A stretch of 64,000 nt of DNA from Neisseriaceae bacterium HSC-16F19 (GCF_024171525.1 NZ_JALJZY010000001.1:124001-188000), one strand, 5' to 3'; numbered from the stretch's first letter, positions 42,645 to 51,159 are shown. A program made the numbers and translations. The notes: generated by a model from the sequence alone, not told the origin.

Positions 42645-43922
42645 ATGAGTAAATACCGTCACTGCTCGTTTTGCGGCAAGCCCGAAAACGAGGTCAAAAA
42701 CCTGATTGAAGGCGACAGTGCCTTGATTTGCAACGAATGCGTCGATACCTGCAGCCATATGCTGCAAAGCGGCGGCGAGGCCGAGGCTGCCGATGATAAA
42801 GGCGGCGAAAGCCTGCCGACCCCGGCGCAAATCGTGGACAACCTCAACCAGCATGTCATCGGCCAGGAAACCGCCAAAAAATCGCTGGCGGTGGCGGTGT
42901 ACAACCATTACAAACGCCTGCGCCACCGCAAGGAAGGCGAGGCGGTGGAATTGGCCAAGTCCAATATTCTGCTCATCGGTCCCACCGGTTCGGGCAAAAC
43001 CCTGCTGGCACAAAGCCTGGCACGCAAACTGGACGTGCCCTTTGTGATGGCGGATGCCACCACGCTCACCGAGGCCGGTTATGTGGGTGAAGACGTGGAA
43101 CAAATCATCACCAAACTCTTGGCTGCCTGCGATTTTGATGTGGAAAAAGCGCAAAAAGGCATCGTCTATATTGACGAAATCGACAAGATTTCACGCAAAA
43201 GCGACAACCCCTCGATTACCCGCGACGTCTCCGGCGAGGGCGTGCAACAGGCACTGCTGAAACTGATTGAAGGCACCGTGGCTTCCGTGCCCCCGCAAGG
43301 CGGACGCAAACACCCCAATCAGGAATTCATTAATGTGGATACCACCAATATCCTGTTTATCTGCGGCGGTGCTTTTGCAGGCTTGGACAAAGTCATCCGC
43401 CAGCGCACCGAAAAAGGCGGCATCGGCTTTGGTGCCGCGGTGCACAGCAAGGATGAAGACGCCAAGATTACCGAGCTGTTTGAAATTGTGGAACCGGAAG
43501 ATTTGATCAAATTCGGCCTGATTCCGGAACTCATCGGCCGCTTGCCGGTGATCGCCACCCTGGCCGAACTGGACGAAGACGCGCTGATCAACATCCTCAC
43601 CGAGCCGAAAAACGCACTGGTGAAGCAGTACCAAGCGCTGTTTGCCATGGAAGGAGTGGCGCTGGAAATCCTGCCCTCGGCGCTGCGCAGCATTGCCAAA
43701 CTGGCCATGGCGCGCAAAACCGGTGCCCGCGGTCTGCGCTCCATCATCGAGCGCGCGCTTTTGGACACCATGTATGCCCTGCCTGACTTGGAAGGTGTAG
43801 TCAAAGTGGTGGTCAATCAGGCGGTCATCGACGACAACCGCCAACCCAAATTGCTGCTGGCCGACGGCAGCGAATACGCACCGGCGGCCAAAACCGCCGC
43901 CAGACGCCGCAAAGCATCTTAA
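42645..43922 (+). CDS. clpX: ATP-dependent Clp protease ATP-binding subunit ClpX
   Basis: Unfoldase that feeds substrates to ClpP. 425 residues. The N-terminal zinc-binding domain has Cys7, Cys10, Cys29 and Cys32. Walker A (GPTGSGKT) is near residue 117, Walker B in IVYIDEIDKI, and the sensor-2 arginine region in ARKTGARGLRSIIE. clpP is not adjacent. The ATG at 42645 gives the usual N-terminus; the frame is open upstream but that part is leader DNA. A strong uptake-sequence terminator follows. Confidence 0.95.
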   Translation: MSKYRHCSFCGKPENEVKNLIEGDSALICNECVDTCSHMLQSGGEAEAADDKGGESLPTPAQIVDNLNQHVIGQETAKKSLAVAVYNHYKRLRHRKEGEAVELAKSNILLIGPTGSGKTLLAQSLARKLDVPFVMADATTLTEAGYVGEDVEQIITKLLAACDFDVEKAQKGIVYIDEIDKISRKSDNPSITRDVSGEGVQQALLKLIEGTVASVPPQGGRKHPNQEFINVDTTNILFICGGAFAGLDKVIRQRTEKGGIGFGAAVHSKDEDAKITELFEIVEPEDLIKFGLIPELIGRLPVIATLAELDEDALINILTEPKNALVKQYQALFAMEGVALEILPSALRSIAKLAMARKTGARGLRSIIERALLDTMYALPDLEGVVKVVVNQAVIDDNRQPKLLLADGSEYAPAAKTAARRRKAS

Positions 43923-43929
43923 ATATTGC

Positions 43930-43968
43930 CAAGGCTGCCTGAAAACCGTTCAGGCAGCCTTTTTTTTC
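43930..43968 (+). terminator. Uptake-sequence terminator after clpX
   Basis: Forward copy at 43932-43943, reverse copy at 43949-43960, followed by an eight-base T-run. Confidence 0.85.
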
Positions 43969-44037
43969 GCTGTGCAACATGGCCGCTACTTGCCAAGTAT
44001 AACGCCGCATGGGATAGTTCGAGCCGTTCATAGCCGT

Positions 44038-44124
44038 CCAAATGAAAATGATACCACGTTGGCTGCGGCTGGTCGTACTGCCTGTACTGCCTGCGCCTTG
44101 CCCCCTGGTCTCATTTCCATTTGC
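44038..44124. mobile_element. Degenerate Correia-like element upstream of puuD
   Basis: Imperfect terminal inverted repeats (CCAAATGAAAATGATACCAC against GCAAATGGAAATGAGACCAG on the other strand) enclose, on the minus strand, GGGCAAGGCGCAGGCAGTAC, CAGGCAGTACGA and CCGCAGCC. The order recalls a Correia short form but with many changes. It could also be an unrelated short palindromic element. Confidence 0.4.
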
Positions 44125-44174
44125 ATCAGCTCTGATTGTTGATGAATACAACACACCACTGACCAAGGAAACCT

Positions 44175-44930
44175 ATGTCGAAGCGTCCCCTGATCGGCAT
44201 TCCTGCCGACATCAAAAATCACGGCCTGTGGCCTTTTCATTCCGTGGGCGACAAATACGTCCGCGCCGTACAAAGCGCCGTCGGCGATGTACTGATCCTG
44301 CCCGCCCTGGGCGACCAAGCCAAGCTGGCGCGCCTGCTGCCGATACTGGACGGCCTGTTTCTCACCGGCTCGCTCTCCAATGTGGAACCGCACCATTACG
44401 GCGAGCCGCCCGCGCGCGAAGGCACGCTGCATGATCCCCATCGCGATGCCACCACCCTGCCCTTGATTAAAACCGTGGTGGAAATGGGCATGCCCCTCTT
44501 CGGCGTGTGCCGCGGCTTTCAGGAAATCAATGTCGCCTTCGGCGGCACTTTGCACCAGCATATTCAGGAACTGCCGGGCAAGATGGATCACCGCGAACCG
44601 CCGGAAGGCGATATTCCCACCCTCTATGCCGACGCCCACGAAGCCTATCTGCAACCCGGCAGCCTGCTGCAAAACTGGATGGGCGGTGCGGATACCATCA
44701 CCATCAATTCCCTGCACCAGCAGGGCGTGAAAGATTTGGGGCAGGGTTTAACCGTGGAAGCGCTGGCACCGGACGGCATTATCGAAGCCTTCCGCATCAA
44801 TGATGCCCGCCATTTCGGCTATGCGGTGCAATGGCATCCGGAATGGATGTTTGACGAAAAAGCCCCCTCGGTGGCCTTGTTCAAAGCCTTTAAAGAAGCC
44901 TGCGAAACCTACCGCGCGCAAAAAGCGTGA
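44175..44930 (+). CDS. puuD: Gamma-glutamyl-gamma-aminobutyrate hydrolase family protein (PuuD-like)
   Basis: Class I glutamine-amidotransferase-type hydrolase; in putrescine breakdown PuuD releases GABA from gamma-glutamyl-GABA. 251 residues. The nucleophile is in FGVCRGFQEINVAFGG, and the His-x-Glu pair in VQWHPEWMF. A PuuA-type synthetase lies 1.4 kb downstream, which supports the assignment, but puuB and puuC are not in the window. An uptake-sequence hairpin follows. Confidence 0.85.
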   Translation: MSKRPLIGIPADIKNHGLWPFHSVGDKYVRAVQSAVGDVLILPALGDQAKLARLLPILDGLFLTGSLSNVEPHHYGEPPAREGTLHDPHRDATTLPLIKTVVEMGMPLFGVCRGFQEINVAFGGTLHQHIQELPGKMDHREPPEGDIPTLYADAHEAYLQPGSLLQNWMGGADTITINSLHQQGVKDLGQGLTVEALAPDGIIEAFRINDARHFGYAVQWHPEWMFDEKAPSVALFKAFKEACETYRAQKA

Positions 44931-44934
44931 TTAA

Positions 44935-44976
44935 AGAGGCTGCCTGAAACACAGCCGTGTTTTTCAGGCAGCCTGT
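44935..44976. terminator. Uptake-sequence hairpin after puuD
   Basis: Forward copy at 44937-44948 and reverse copy at 44963-44974 with a 14-base loop. Confidence 0.65.
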
Positions 44977-45009
44977 CTGACCCCGCAACAAACTGATAAG
45001 GAGTACCCC

Positions 45010-45375
45010 ATGTCTTCTCTGAAATCCGCCTGTGTTCTGGCTGCCGCTTTCGGTCTGGCCGTGCCGGTTTGGGCCGCCGACGGCCAAGGCAATCCTGATG
45101 ACTGCAAACCGCGCCACATGGCCAAAAACGAACGCGTGCCCTTCAGCATCGAAGCAGACGACAGCACCCGCGCCCTGGTCATTAACGGCGACATCCGCGT
45201 GCGCCTCTACAAAGGCAGTGAGGACATCACCCACCGCTTGGAGCCGCGCGTGGACGGCGAAACCCGCGAGGCCGATGCCTTTTTGGAATTGCATGGTAAG
45301 GAAGACCACGGCCGCTATGTGCTTGAAATCGAACAGGGCGGTGTGGGCAGCATCTGTGTGAGTGCGCCGGGCTGA
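45010..45375 (+). CDS. Small periplasmic protein of unknown function
   Basis: 121 residues with a classical signal peptide (cut after VWA-A, about residue 22). The mature part has two cysteines (in NPDDCKP and GSICVSA) that could form a disulfide, and looks like a small beta-rich domain. AAGGAG just before the ATG supports the start. I do not recognise the family. It is followed by an ankyrin-repeat gene in the same direction. Confidence 0.65.
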   Translation: MSSLKSACVLAAAFGLAVPVWAADGQGNPDDCKPRHMAKNERVPFSIEADDSTRALVINGDIRVRLYKGSEDITHRLEPRVDGETREADAFLELHGKEDHGRYVLEIEQGGVGSICVSAPG

Positions 45376-45423
45376 TATTGTTTCAGGCAGCCTGACAGGG
45401 TTTCCACCAACAGGAGGTAGTGC

Positions 45424-46056
45424 ATGATGAACCGTTGTTACACAACATTGTTACTCAGCGTGGCCCTCTTGGCCGCCGCGCCCGCCTATGCACAAAGCAC
45501 CCCGCAGCGGGCCGCTCTGCTGCAAGAGGCCACGCCCATGGAAGCTGCGGTATTGAAAAACCAGCCGCGCGAATTGTCGCGCCTGCTGGCCGCCGGTGCC
45601 GACCCCGCCGAACTGGGCTTGGACGGCGAAACCGTGCTGCATGCCGCCGCCGGTGTTCGGAATGAAGAATTCCTGCGCATCCTGCTCAAAGCCGGTGTCA
45701 GCCCCAATCTCAAAGCACGCGACGGCTACAGCGCGCTGGTCAACGCCATTTATGCGGAACAACACACCCATATGCGTATGCTGCTGGATGCCGGTGCCAA
45801 TCCCAATCAGGCGGATATTGTGGGCAACACCCCGCTGCACGTTGCTACCAGGGTGATGGATTATCAGGCCGTGCTGTTGCTGTTGGAACGCGGTGCTGAT
45901 CCCAAGTTGAAAAACCAAAACGGCCGCACCTTCCAAGCCTATCTTTATCCGGACGAAAACGTACCGCTCAACCAACGCGGCCGCGAACGTCTGAAAAAAG
46001 TGACCGACTGGCTGCAGGCCCGCGGCATTCCGCTGGAGCGACCTAGGGCAAACTGA
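45424..46056 (+). CDS. Secreted ankyrin-repeat protein
   Basis: 210 residues with a signal peptide (cut after YAQ, about residue 24). Four or five ankyrin units follow, for example DGETVLHAAAGVRNEEFLR, DGYSALVNAIYAEQHTHM and VGNTPLHVATRVMDYQAV. AGGAGG six bases before the ATG fixes the start. The last codons and the TGA stop come from the end of a CTAG-type miniature element, so the original C-terminus may have been altered. Periplasmic ankyrin proteins of this size occur near catalase or ion-channel genes in other bacteria; here no partner is evident. Confidence 0.8.
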   Translation: MMNRCYTTLLLSVALLAAAPAYAQSTPQRAALLQEATPMEAAVLKNQPRELSRLLAAGADPAELGLDGETVLHAAAGVRNEEFLRILLKAGVSPNLKARDGYSALVNAIYAEQHTHMRMLLDAGANPNQADIVGNTPLHVATRVMDYQAVLLLLERGADPKLKNQNGRTFQAYLYPDENVPLNQRGRERLKKVTDWLQARGIPLERPRAN

Positions 46057-46209
46057 CCATTCGTTCACGGCTGCTTTTTTGTCAAAAATCGCCCGCTTCT
46101 GCGTTGGAAATGCTCGCAAGGTGTCCAACCTTGCTGCGCTTTCTGCCTTGAATCGGACGTTTTTGCCTAAAAAATCAGCTACGCGCCCGAATGGTCAGTT
46201 CGCCCTAGG
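46042..46209. mobile_element. CTAG-ended miniature element, copy 1
   Basis: Begins CCTAGGGCAAACTGACCATT and ends with its near-exact reverse complement (CGAATGGTCAGTTCGCCC, then CTAG). The interior, which has a CAAGGTGTCCAACCTTG hairpin, matches copy 2 at 55361-55526 in reverse orientation over its whole length. CTAG borders both ends and may be the target duplication. The left end supplies the stop codon of the ankyrin gene. Confidence 0.75.
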
Positions 46210-46225
46210 GCGAACTGACCATTCG
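46188..46225. repeat. Perfect 38-bp palindrome made by two abutting element ends
   Basis: The right end of the CTAG element (46188-46206) is followed head-on by a third copy of the same terminal repeat (46207-46225), centred on CCCTAGGG. It looks like the footprint of a second, lost copy. Confidence 0.75.
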
Positions 46226-46326
46226 CCCCAGCAGATAAACTTTTCCCCAGGCTGCCTGAAAGCCGGTTTCTTGTTCAGGCAGCCTTTATACAAACGAAAC
46301 CACCAGAAACATAAGGATGAACCATT

Positions 46327-47667
46327 ATGCTAAACCCGGAAATCGAAAAGTGGCTGATAGACAACCGCATCACCGAAGTCGAGTGTATTTTGCCCGACAT
46401 CACCGGCGTGGCCCGAGGCAAAATCATTCCCAAAGACAAATTCATGAGCGAGCCGGAAATGCGCCTGCCCGAAGCGGTGCTGATCCAAACCGTGACCGGC
46501 GACTTCCCCAGTGACGAAATGCTCGATCTGACCGACCCGGATATGGAACTGCGCCCCGACCCGGCCACCATCCGCCATGTGCCGTGGGCGCAAGACCCCA
46601 CTGCCAGCCTGATTTTCGACTGCTTCTCCCCCGACGGCCTGCCGGTGGAAACCGCCCCGCGCAATGTACTGCGCCGCATCCTCAAGCTGTATGAAAACAT
46701 GGGCCTGGAGCCGGTGATTGCCCCGGAAATGGAATTTTATCTGGTCGCCCCCAACCCGGACCCCGATATTCCGCTGGTACCGCCCATCGGCCGCACCGGC
46801 CGCAAAGAATTCGGCCGCCGCTCCTATGCCATCGATGCGGTCAACGAATTCGACCCGCTGTTTGAGGAAATCTATGACTATTGCGAAAAACAGAATCTGG
46901 AAGTGGACACCCTCATCCACGAAATCGGCCCGGCGCAGATGGAAATCAATTTCCTGCACGGCAATGCCATGGAATTGTGCGACCAGGTATTCCTGTTCAA
47001 ACGCACCGTGCGCGAGGCCGCCCTGCACCACAATATGTACGCCACCTTTATGGCCAAACCGCTGGAAGGCGAACCAGGCAGCGCCATGCACATCCACCAG
47101 AGCCTCACCGATCTTGCCACCGGCAAAAACGCCTTCAGCAACCCCGACGACGGCTCGCCCTCGGAACTGTTTTTCCACTTTATCGCCGGTTTGCAGAAAT
47201 ACCTGCCCGAAACCATGCCGATTTTTGCCCCCTATGTGAATTCCTTCCGCCGCCTCACCCGCTACACCTCGGCGCCGACCAATGTGGAATGGGGTTACGA
47301 CAACCGCACCGTCGGCCTGCGCGTACCGCGTTCCTCCCCGCAAGGCCGCCGCGTGGAAAACCGCCTGCCGGGTGTGGACGTGAACCCCTATCTGGTGGTG
47401 GCCTGCTCGCTGGCCTGTGGCTATTTGGGCATCAAGGAAAAACTGCAACCGAGCGCGCCCAATTCTTCCAATGCTTACGAGTTGCCCTACCAGTTCCCCA
47501 CCACCGTAGAGGAATCCATCGAGCGCCTGCGCAACTGCCAGCCGATTCAGGAAGTCATGGGCAAACGTTTTGTGGAAATGTACATCGGCGTAAAAGAAGC
47601 CGAACTGGCCGAATACTTCCGCGTGATCAGCCCGTGGGAACGCAAATTCCTGCTCTTGCACGTGTAA
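46327..47667 (+). CDS. puuA: Glutamine synthetase family protein, gamma-glutamylputrescine synthetase-like
   Basis: 446 residues. The GS fold is shown by APEMEFYLVAP (metal-binding Glu), GPAQMEINFLHG, the catalytic-core GSAMHIHQSL, and VNSFRRLTRY with NRTVGLRVP. The short length and sequence pattern fit the PuuA/GlnT branch rather than the main GlnA, which also carries an adenylylation loop. With puuD nearby it probably works on putrescine, but substrate choice within this branch cannot be read from sequence. AAGGATG lies before the ATG. Confidence 0.8.
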   Translation: MLNPEIEKWLIDNRITEVECILPDITGVARGKIIPKDKFMSEPEMRLPEAVLIQTVTGDFPSDEMLDLTDPDMELRPDPATIRHVPWAQDPTASLIFDCFSPDGLPVETAPRNVLRRILKLYENMGLEPVIAPEMEFYLVAPNPDPDIPLVPPIGRTGRKEFGRRSYAIDAVNEFDPLFEEIYDYCEKQNLEVDTLIHEIGPAQMEINFLHGNAMELCDQVFLFKRTVREAALHHNMYATFMAKPLEGEPGSAMHIHQSLTDLATGKNAFSNPDDGSPSELFFHFIAGLQKYLPETMPIFAPYVNSFRRLTRYTSAPTNVEWGYDNRTVGLRVPRSSPQGRRVENRLPGVDVNPYLVVACSLACGYLGIKEKLQPSAPNSSNAYELPYQFPTTVEESIERLRNCQPIQEVMGKRFVEMYIGVKEAELAEYFRVISPWERKFLLLHV

Positions 47668-47864
47668 GCACCGCTTAAGCACTTTCAGGCAGCCTGCAAA
47701 TCATTTGCGGCTGCCTGAATTTTATCCTGCCCAAGCCTCTGTTCTAAGATGATATCTGTAGGTAAAATCCGCTTCAGGCAGCCACTCCCTGCAAAGCGGA
47801 AAACAACAGCGGAATCTGCCGGTTTACCGTTTCCCCTCTCCCATTCAATGAAAGGATGTGTGTG

Positions 47865-48317
47865 ATGAACAAAACCGTTGTAAGCACCGCCTTGGCAGCC
47901 ACGCTCGTATTGGCCGCCTGTGCGACCCCGCAAAACCAAACCCAAACCAAAATCCACAATGCCAACAAGTTGCGTAACGTCCGTCACGTGTGCATTATCG
48001 CCAATCCCAAGCAGAAAGAACCTGCCGGTTTGGAGCAGCACATCCAAGCTTCGCTCAAGCGCTACGGCATCAGCAGCGAAGTGGTGTCGGCCAATAACCG
48101 CGATCGTCTCTACCAATCCGCCTGCCGCTACAATCTGCGTTTCAAAGCCAATGGCAGCCGTGACATCATCAGCAACTTTAATCTGCTGCTACGCACCCCG
48201 GATCATGTGGTCAGCCAGGTCTACTATGTGGAAGGCAACGAGGCTGTGTACCGCCAACAACCCGACCTGCAACAACAAACCGACGGCATTATTGCCCGCA
48301 TGCTCGGCCGTATATAA
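47865..48317 (+). CDS. Lipoprotein of unknown function
   Basis: 150 residues with a lipoprotein signal (lipobox LAAC, Cys19). The mature part (from NVRHVCIIANPKQ to the end) has an alternating strand-helix pattern with a conserved-looking Cys in each of two strands. AAAGGA at 47851-47856 selects ATG 47865 over an ATG nine bases upstream. Family not recognised. An uptake-sequence hairpin at 48336-48364 follows and is shared with the convergent lipoprotein gene. Confidence 0.7.
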   Translation: MNKTVVSTALAATLVLAACATPQNQTQTKIHNANKLRNVRHVCIIANPKQKEPAGLEQHIQASLKRYGISSEVVSANNRDRLYQSACRYNLRFKANGSRDIISNFNLLLRTPDHVVSQVYYVEGNEAVYRQQPDLQQQTDGIIARMLGRI

Positions 48318-48335
48318 GCCGCTCCAAAGCCAATC

Positions 48336-48364
48336 AGGCTGCCTGAATACCTTTCAGGCAGCCT
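48336..48364. terminator. Uptake-sequence hairpin between two convergent lipoprotein genes
   Basis: Forward copy at 48336-48347 and reverse copy at 48353-48364 with a 5-base loop. Confidence 0.7.
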
Positions 48365-48372
48365 GATTTGAT

Positions 48373-49161
48373 TTATTCCCGCACAAAGGCATCGATATAC
48401 GCCTGCACCGCCTGCAACATGGCCTGTTGCTGTTGCAGATGTCCGTGCTGCGCCTCCACATTGATGTATTCGATTCCCGCCTGCGCCGCCCATACCGACA
48501 GCGAGCCGTCGTCGCGTACCTGCGGGTGTTGCAGCACCACATTGTGGCCGCGGCTGCGGAAAAAATCGAAGGCGCGGCGGTGGGTGACATAAAAGAAATC
48601 GTCCGCTGCCTGCGGCTGCGGCAGCGCCACGGCGGCGGCATCGGCGGCCAGATGGCCGCCTTCGGCATAGGAGTCGACGCCAAAACCGCCTGTGGCATTA
48701 TTGTGTACCGCCACCAGCAGACACCGCTGTTGCAGATATTGCTGCAACAGCGGCTCTACGGCCTGCGCTACCACGGCCTCGGCCTGCGGCACGCTGCAAG
48801 CCTGCGCGGCCAAAACCCGGCCGCGTCCGGCGGGGGTGAAAATGCGGTTGGGGTCGATATGCAAGGTGTGTCCGCCCAACGGCCAGTGCAGTTCGCGGCC
48901 ATGGGGGTGATCCAGCACCAGCACACAGCCGCGCCCGGTAGTCCGAATATGATTGCGTGCCGCATCGAGCGCGGTGGTTTCGTCGGCATGCACATGCAGC
49001 CACAATACCTGCGGCTGCGCTTGGGCGGCGCATTCGTGCAACAGGGTAAACGGCGGCACAGACGGGGTATCGTCCGCCCTGCACACAGGCGGTGCGGATG
49101 TGGTGCAGGCGGCCAGCAACACACTGCCTGCCGCTATGACACACCAGCGCCGGCATTGCAT
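48373..49161 (-). CDS. Lipoprotein with possible M14-like (carboxypeptidase/amidase) fold
   Basis: 262 residues with a lipoprotein signal (LLAAC, Cys19). The sequence LHVHADETTALDA resembles the zinc-binding HxxE strand of M14 peptidases and succinylglutamate desuccinylase-like hydrolases. LVAVHNNATGG and EYINVEAQHGH could supply the third histidine and the catalytic glutamate. This is a pattern match only. The start codon lies two bases after the argD stop, so the two genes form an operon. An uptake sequence straddles the junction. Confidence 0.55.
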   Translation of the reverse strand: MQCRRWCVIAAGSVLLAACTTSAPPVCRADDTPSVPPFTLLHECAAQAQPQVLWLHVHADETTALDAARNHIRTTGRGCVLVLDHPHGRELHWPLGGHTLHIDPNRIFTPAGRGRVLAAQACSVPQAEAVVAQAVEPLLQQYLQQRCLLVAVHNNATGGFGVDSYAEGGHLAADAAAVALPQPQAADDFFYVTHRRAFDFFRSRGHNVVLQHPQVRDDGSLSVWAAQAGIEYINVEAQHGHLQQQQAMLQAVQAYIDAFVRE

Positions 49162-49163
49162 AT

Positions 49164-50348
49164 TCAGGCTGCCTGAAAAGCAGTAATGGCGGCACGCAGA
49201 CGCGTTAAGCCCTCGTTCATATCGGCATCGTCCAGCAATAAAGACGGGGCAAAACGCAGCACATTGGGCCCGGCCACCAGCAGCATCAGCCCCTGTGCCA
49301 GCGCCGCTTGGTTGAGTTGCGCCGCGCGGCCTGCATAATCGTCGGCGAGCACCGCACCGATGAGCAAACCCATGCCGCGCACTTGTTTAAATACCCGGTA
49401 TTCCTCACCGATGGCGCGCAGGGCGGCTTGCAGTTTTTCGCCTTGGGCGGCGGCGTGTGCCAGAGTTTCGGGCTGGCGGATGATTGCCAGCGCACGGTCG
49501 GCCACGGCACAGGCGAGCGGATTGCCGCCGAAAGTGCTGCCGTGGCTGCCCAAGCTTAAAGAGGCGGCAAAGTGTTCGCGCGCGAGCATGGCGCCGATAG
49601 GAATGCCGCAACCCAGGGCCTTGGCGCTGGTGAGGATGTCCGGCGCTATGCCGTAATGCTCGTAGGCAAACAGCTTGCCGGTGCGGCCGATGCCGGTTTG
49701 CACTTCGTCCACAATCAGGGCTGCCTGAAAACGGTCGCACAGCGCACGTGCCGCCTGCATAAATTCAAGCTCGGCGGGCAGCACCCCGCTTTCGCCCTGT
49801 ACCGGCTCAATCATCACCGCGCACACATCTTCACCCATGGCCGCTTCCAAGGCGGCGACATCATTAAAGGGAATATGGGTGATGCCCCCAGGCAGGGGCG
49901 CGAAATCGCGGCTGTATTGCGGCTGGCCGCCCACCGACACGGTAAACAGGGTGCGGCCGTGGAAGGCGTTTTCGCAAGCGATGATGCGGTGTTTGTGCGC
50001 GCCGAAATGGTCGCGCGCGTGTTTGCGCGCCAGCTTCAGCGCCGCCTCATTGGCTTCGGCACCGGAATTGGCAAAAAACACCTTGTCGGCAAAACTGTGT
50101 TCCACCAGCTGCCGCGCCAGATTTTGCGCCGGTGCGGTGGTGTAGTAATTGGACACATGCCAATAGCGCTGCGCCTGTTCGCTGAGCGCGGCCACGAGTT
50201 CGGGGTGGCAATGGCCGAGCGCATTGACGGCAATGCCGCCGGACAAATCGATGTATTCGCGCCCGTCCTCATCCCACACACGGTTGCCCGAGGCACGGGC
50301 GGGACGCAGGGGGGCGAAGGCGAAATTGGGGGTGAGGTAGTTGTGCAT
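49164..50348 (-). CDS. argD: Acetylornithine/succinyldiaminopimelate-type aminotransferase
   Basis: Class III PLP aminotransferase of arginine synthesis. 394 residues. IIACENAFHGRTL, the VDEVQTGIGRTGKLFAYEH Asp segment and the PLP lysine in ILTSAKALGCGIPIGAM fit ArgD. The protein ends in FQAA with its TGA inside an uptake sequence. Related enzymes act on GABA or putrescine; given puuA and puuD nearby, a role in polyamine breakdown cannot be ruled out. Confidence 0.87.
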   Translation of the reverse strand: MHNYLTPNFAFAPLRPARASGNRVWDEDGREYIDLSGGIAVNALGHCHPELVAALSEQAQRYWHVSNYYTTAPAQNLARQLVEHSFADKVFFANSGAEANEAALKLARKHARDHFGAHKHRIIACENAFHGRTLFTVSVGGQPQYSRDFAPLPGGITHIPFNDVAALEAAMGEDVCAVMIEPVQGESGVLPAELEFMQAARALCDRFQAALIVDEVQTGIGRTGKLFAYEHYGIAPDILTSAKALGCGIPIGAMLAREHFAASLSLGSHGSTFGGNPLACAVADRALAIIRQPETLAHAAAQGEKLQAALRAIGEEYRVFKQVRGMGLLIGAVLADDYAGRAAQLNQAALAQGLMLLVAGPNVLRFAPSLLLDDADMNEGLTRLRAAITAFQAA

Positions 50349-50509
50349 GATAAACAGGGGATATAAGGATAAAAGAAAGGCCGTTCAGGCTGCCTGAACA
50401 GTTGATAAACACGGATGCAGGGGCGGGTTTTACACCTGCCCGTGCTGTCCATTGTGATATTGCAGGCGGGTGACCAATCCACCCCTACGCCGATGGCGGC
50501 ACATTATGT

Positions 50510-50962
50510 TCAGCGGTTGCCGTACAGCATCAGCAAACCACCGGCGCCAATCAGCAGCAAGCCGCCCCACTTGGCGGGATTGAGTTCTTGGGCAACGGCA
50601 CCGGTCAGCCCCGCAGTATCCAGCACCACCGCAAACAGGATTTGCCCCAAGAACACCCATACCAAAGTATTGGCAGCACCGATATGCGGGGTGGCGATAA
50701 ACATAAACAGCATGTAAAACATGCCCAAAAAACCGGAAACCCACATCCACCACGCCGTACGCGAAGCCGCCGCCGGCCACACCGTACCCTGCAACAACAA
50801 AGCGCACAGACCGGAGGCCAACATACCGCCCACATACAGCCAAAACACCGCCTGCATCTGGCTGGCTTCGCCGTGCTGGCGCAAAGCGTTCACAAGCACC
50901 AATTGCAGCGGCACCACCGCGCCGCCGAGCAAACTGAGTGCGATATAGGGGCTTGAGTTCAT
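50510..50962 (-). CDS. DUF606/YdcZ-family (EamA-like) membrane protein
   Basis: 150 residues with five hydrophobic segments, about half the length of a full drug/metabolite transporter, as is normal for YdcZ. The segments GGAVVPLQLVLVNALRQ and GAANTLVWVFLGQILFAVV are typical. Function unknown; some relatives act as pairs of half-size transporters, but no second copy is next to it. The gap before argD (50349-50509) carries an uptake sequence and no gene. Confidence 0.75.
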   Translation of the reverse strand: MNSSPYIALSLLGGAVVPLQLVLVNALRQHGEASQMQAVFWLYVGGMLASGLCALLLQGTVWPAAASRTAWWMWVSGFLGMFYMLFMFIATPHIGAANTLVWVFLGQILFAVVLDTAGLTGAVAQELNPAKWGGLLLIGAGGLLMLYGNR

Positions 50963-51061
50963 GGGCGTACTCCTGTGGATGCTTGGCTGTTGCAGGAGGG
51001 TGGCGGATACAAGCAGCCGACCTGCGCAGGCTGCCTGAAAGTAGCTGTAGCCGTCGCAACC

Positions 51062-51131
51062 GTAGCTTGGGTCGTCAGACCCAACACTTGCTAAAATCTT
51101 CAGAAACGTTGGGTCTGGCGACCCAACCTAC
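51062..51131. repeat. GTAG-headed REP pair, TTGGGTC stem
   Basis: GTAG at 51062-51065, hairpin TTGGGTC-GTCA-GACCCAA, spacer, mate TTGGGTC-TGGC-GACCCAA, then CCTAC at 51127-51131. Confidence 0.7.
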
Positions 51132-51159
51132 ATCCGCAACAGCGCAAATTACAACTGCC

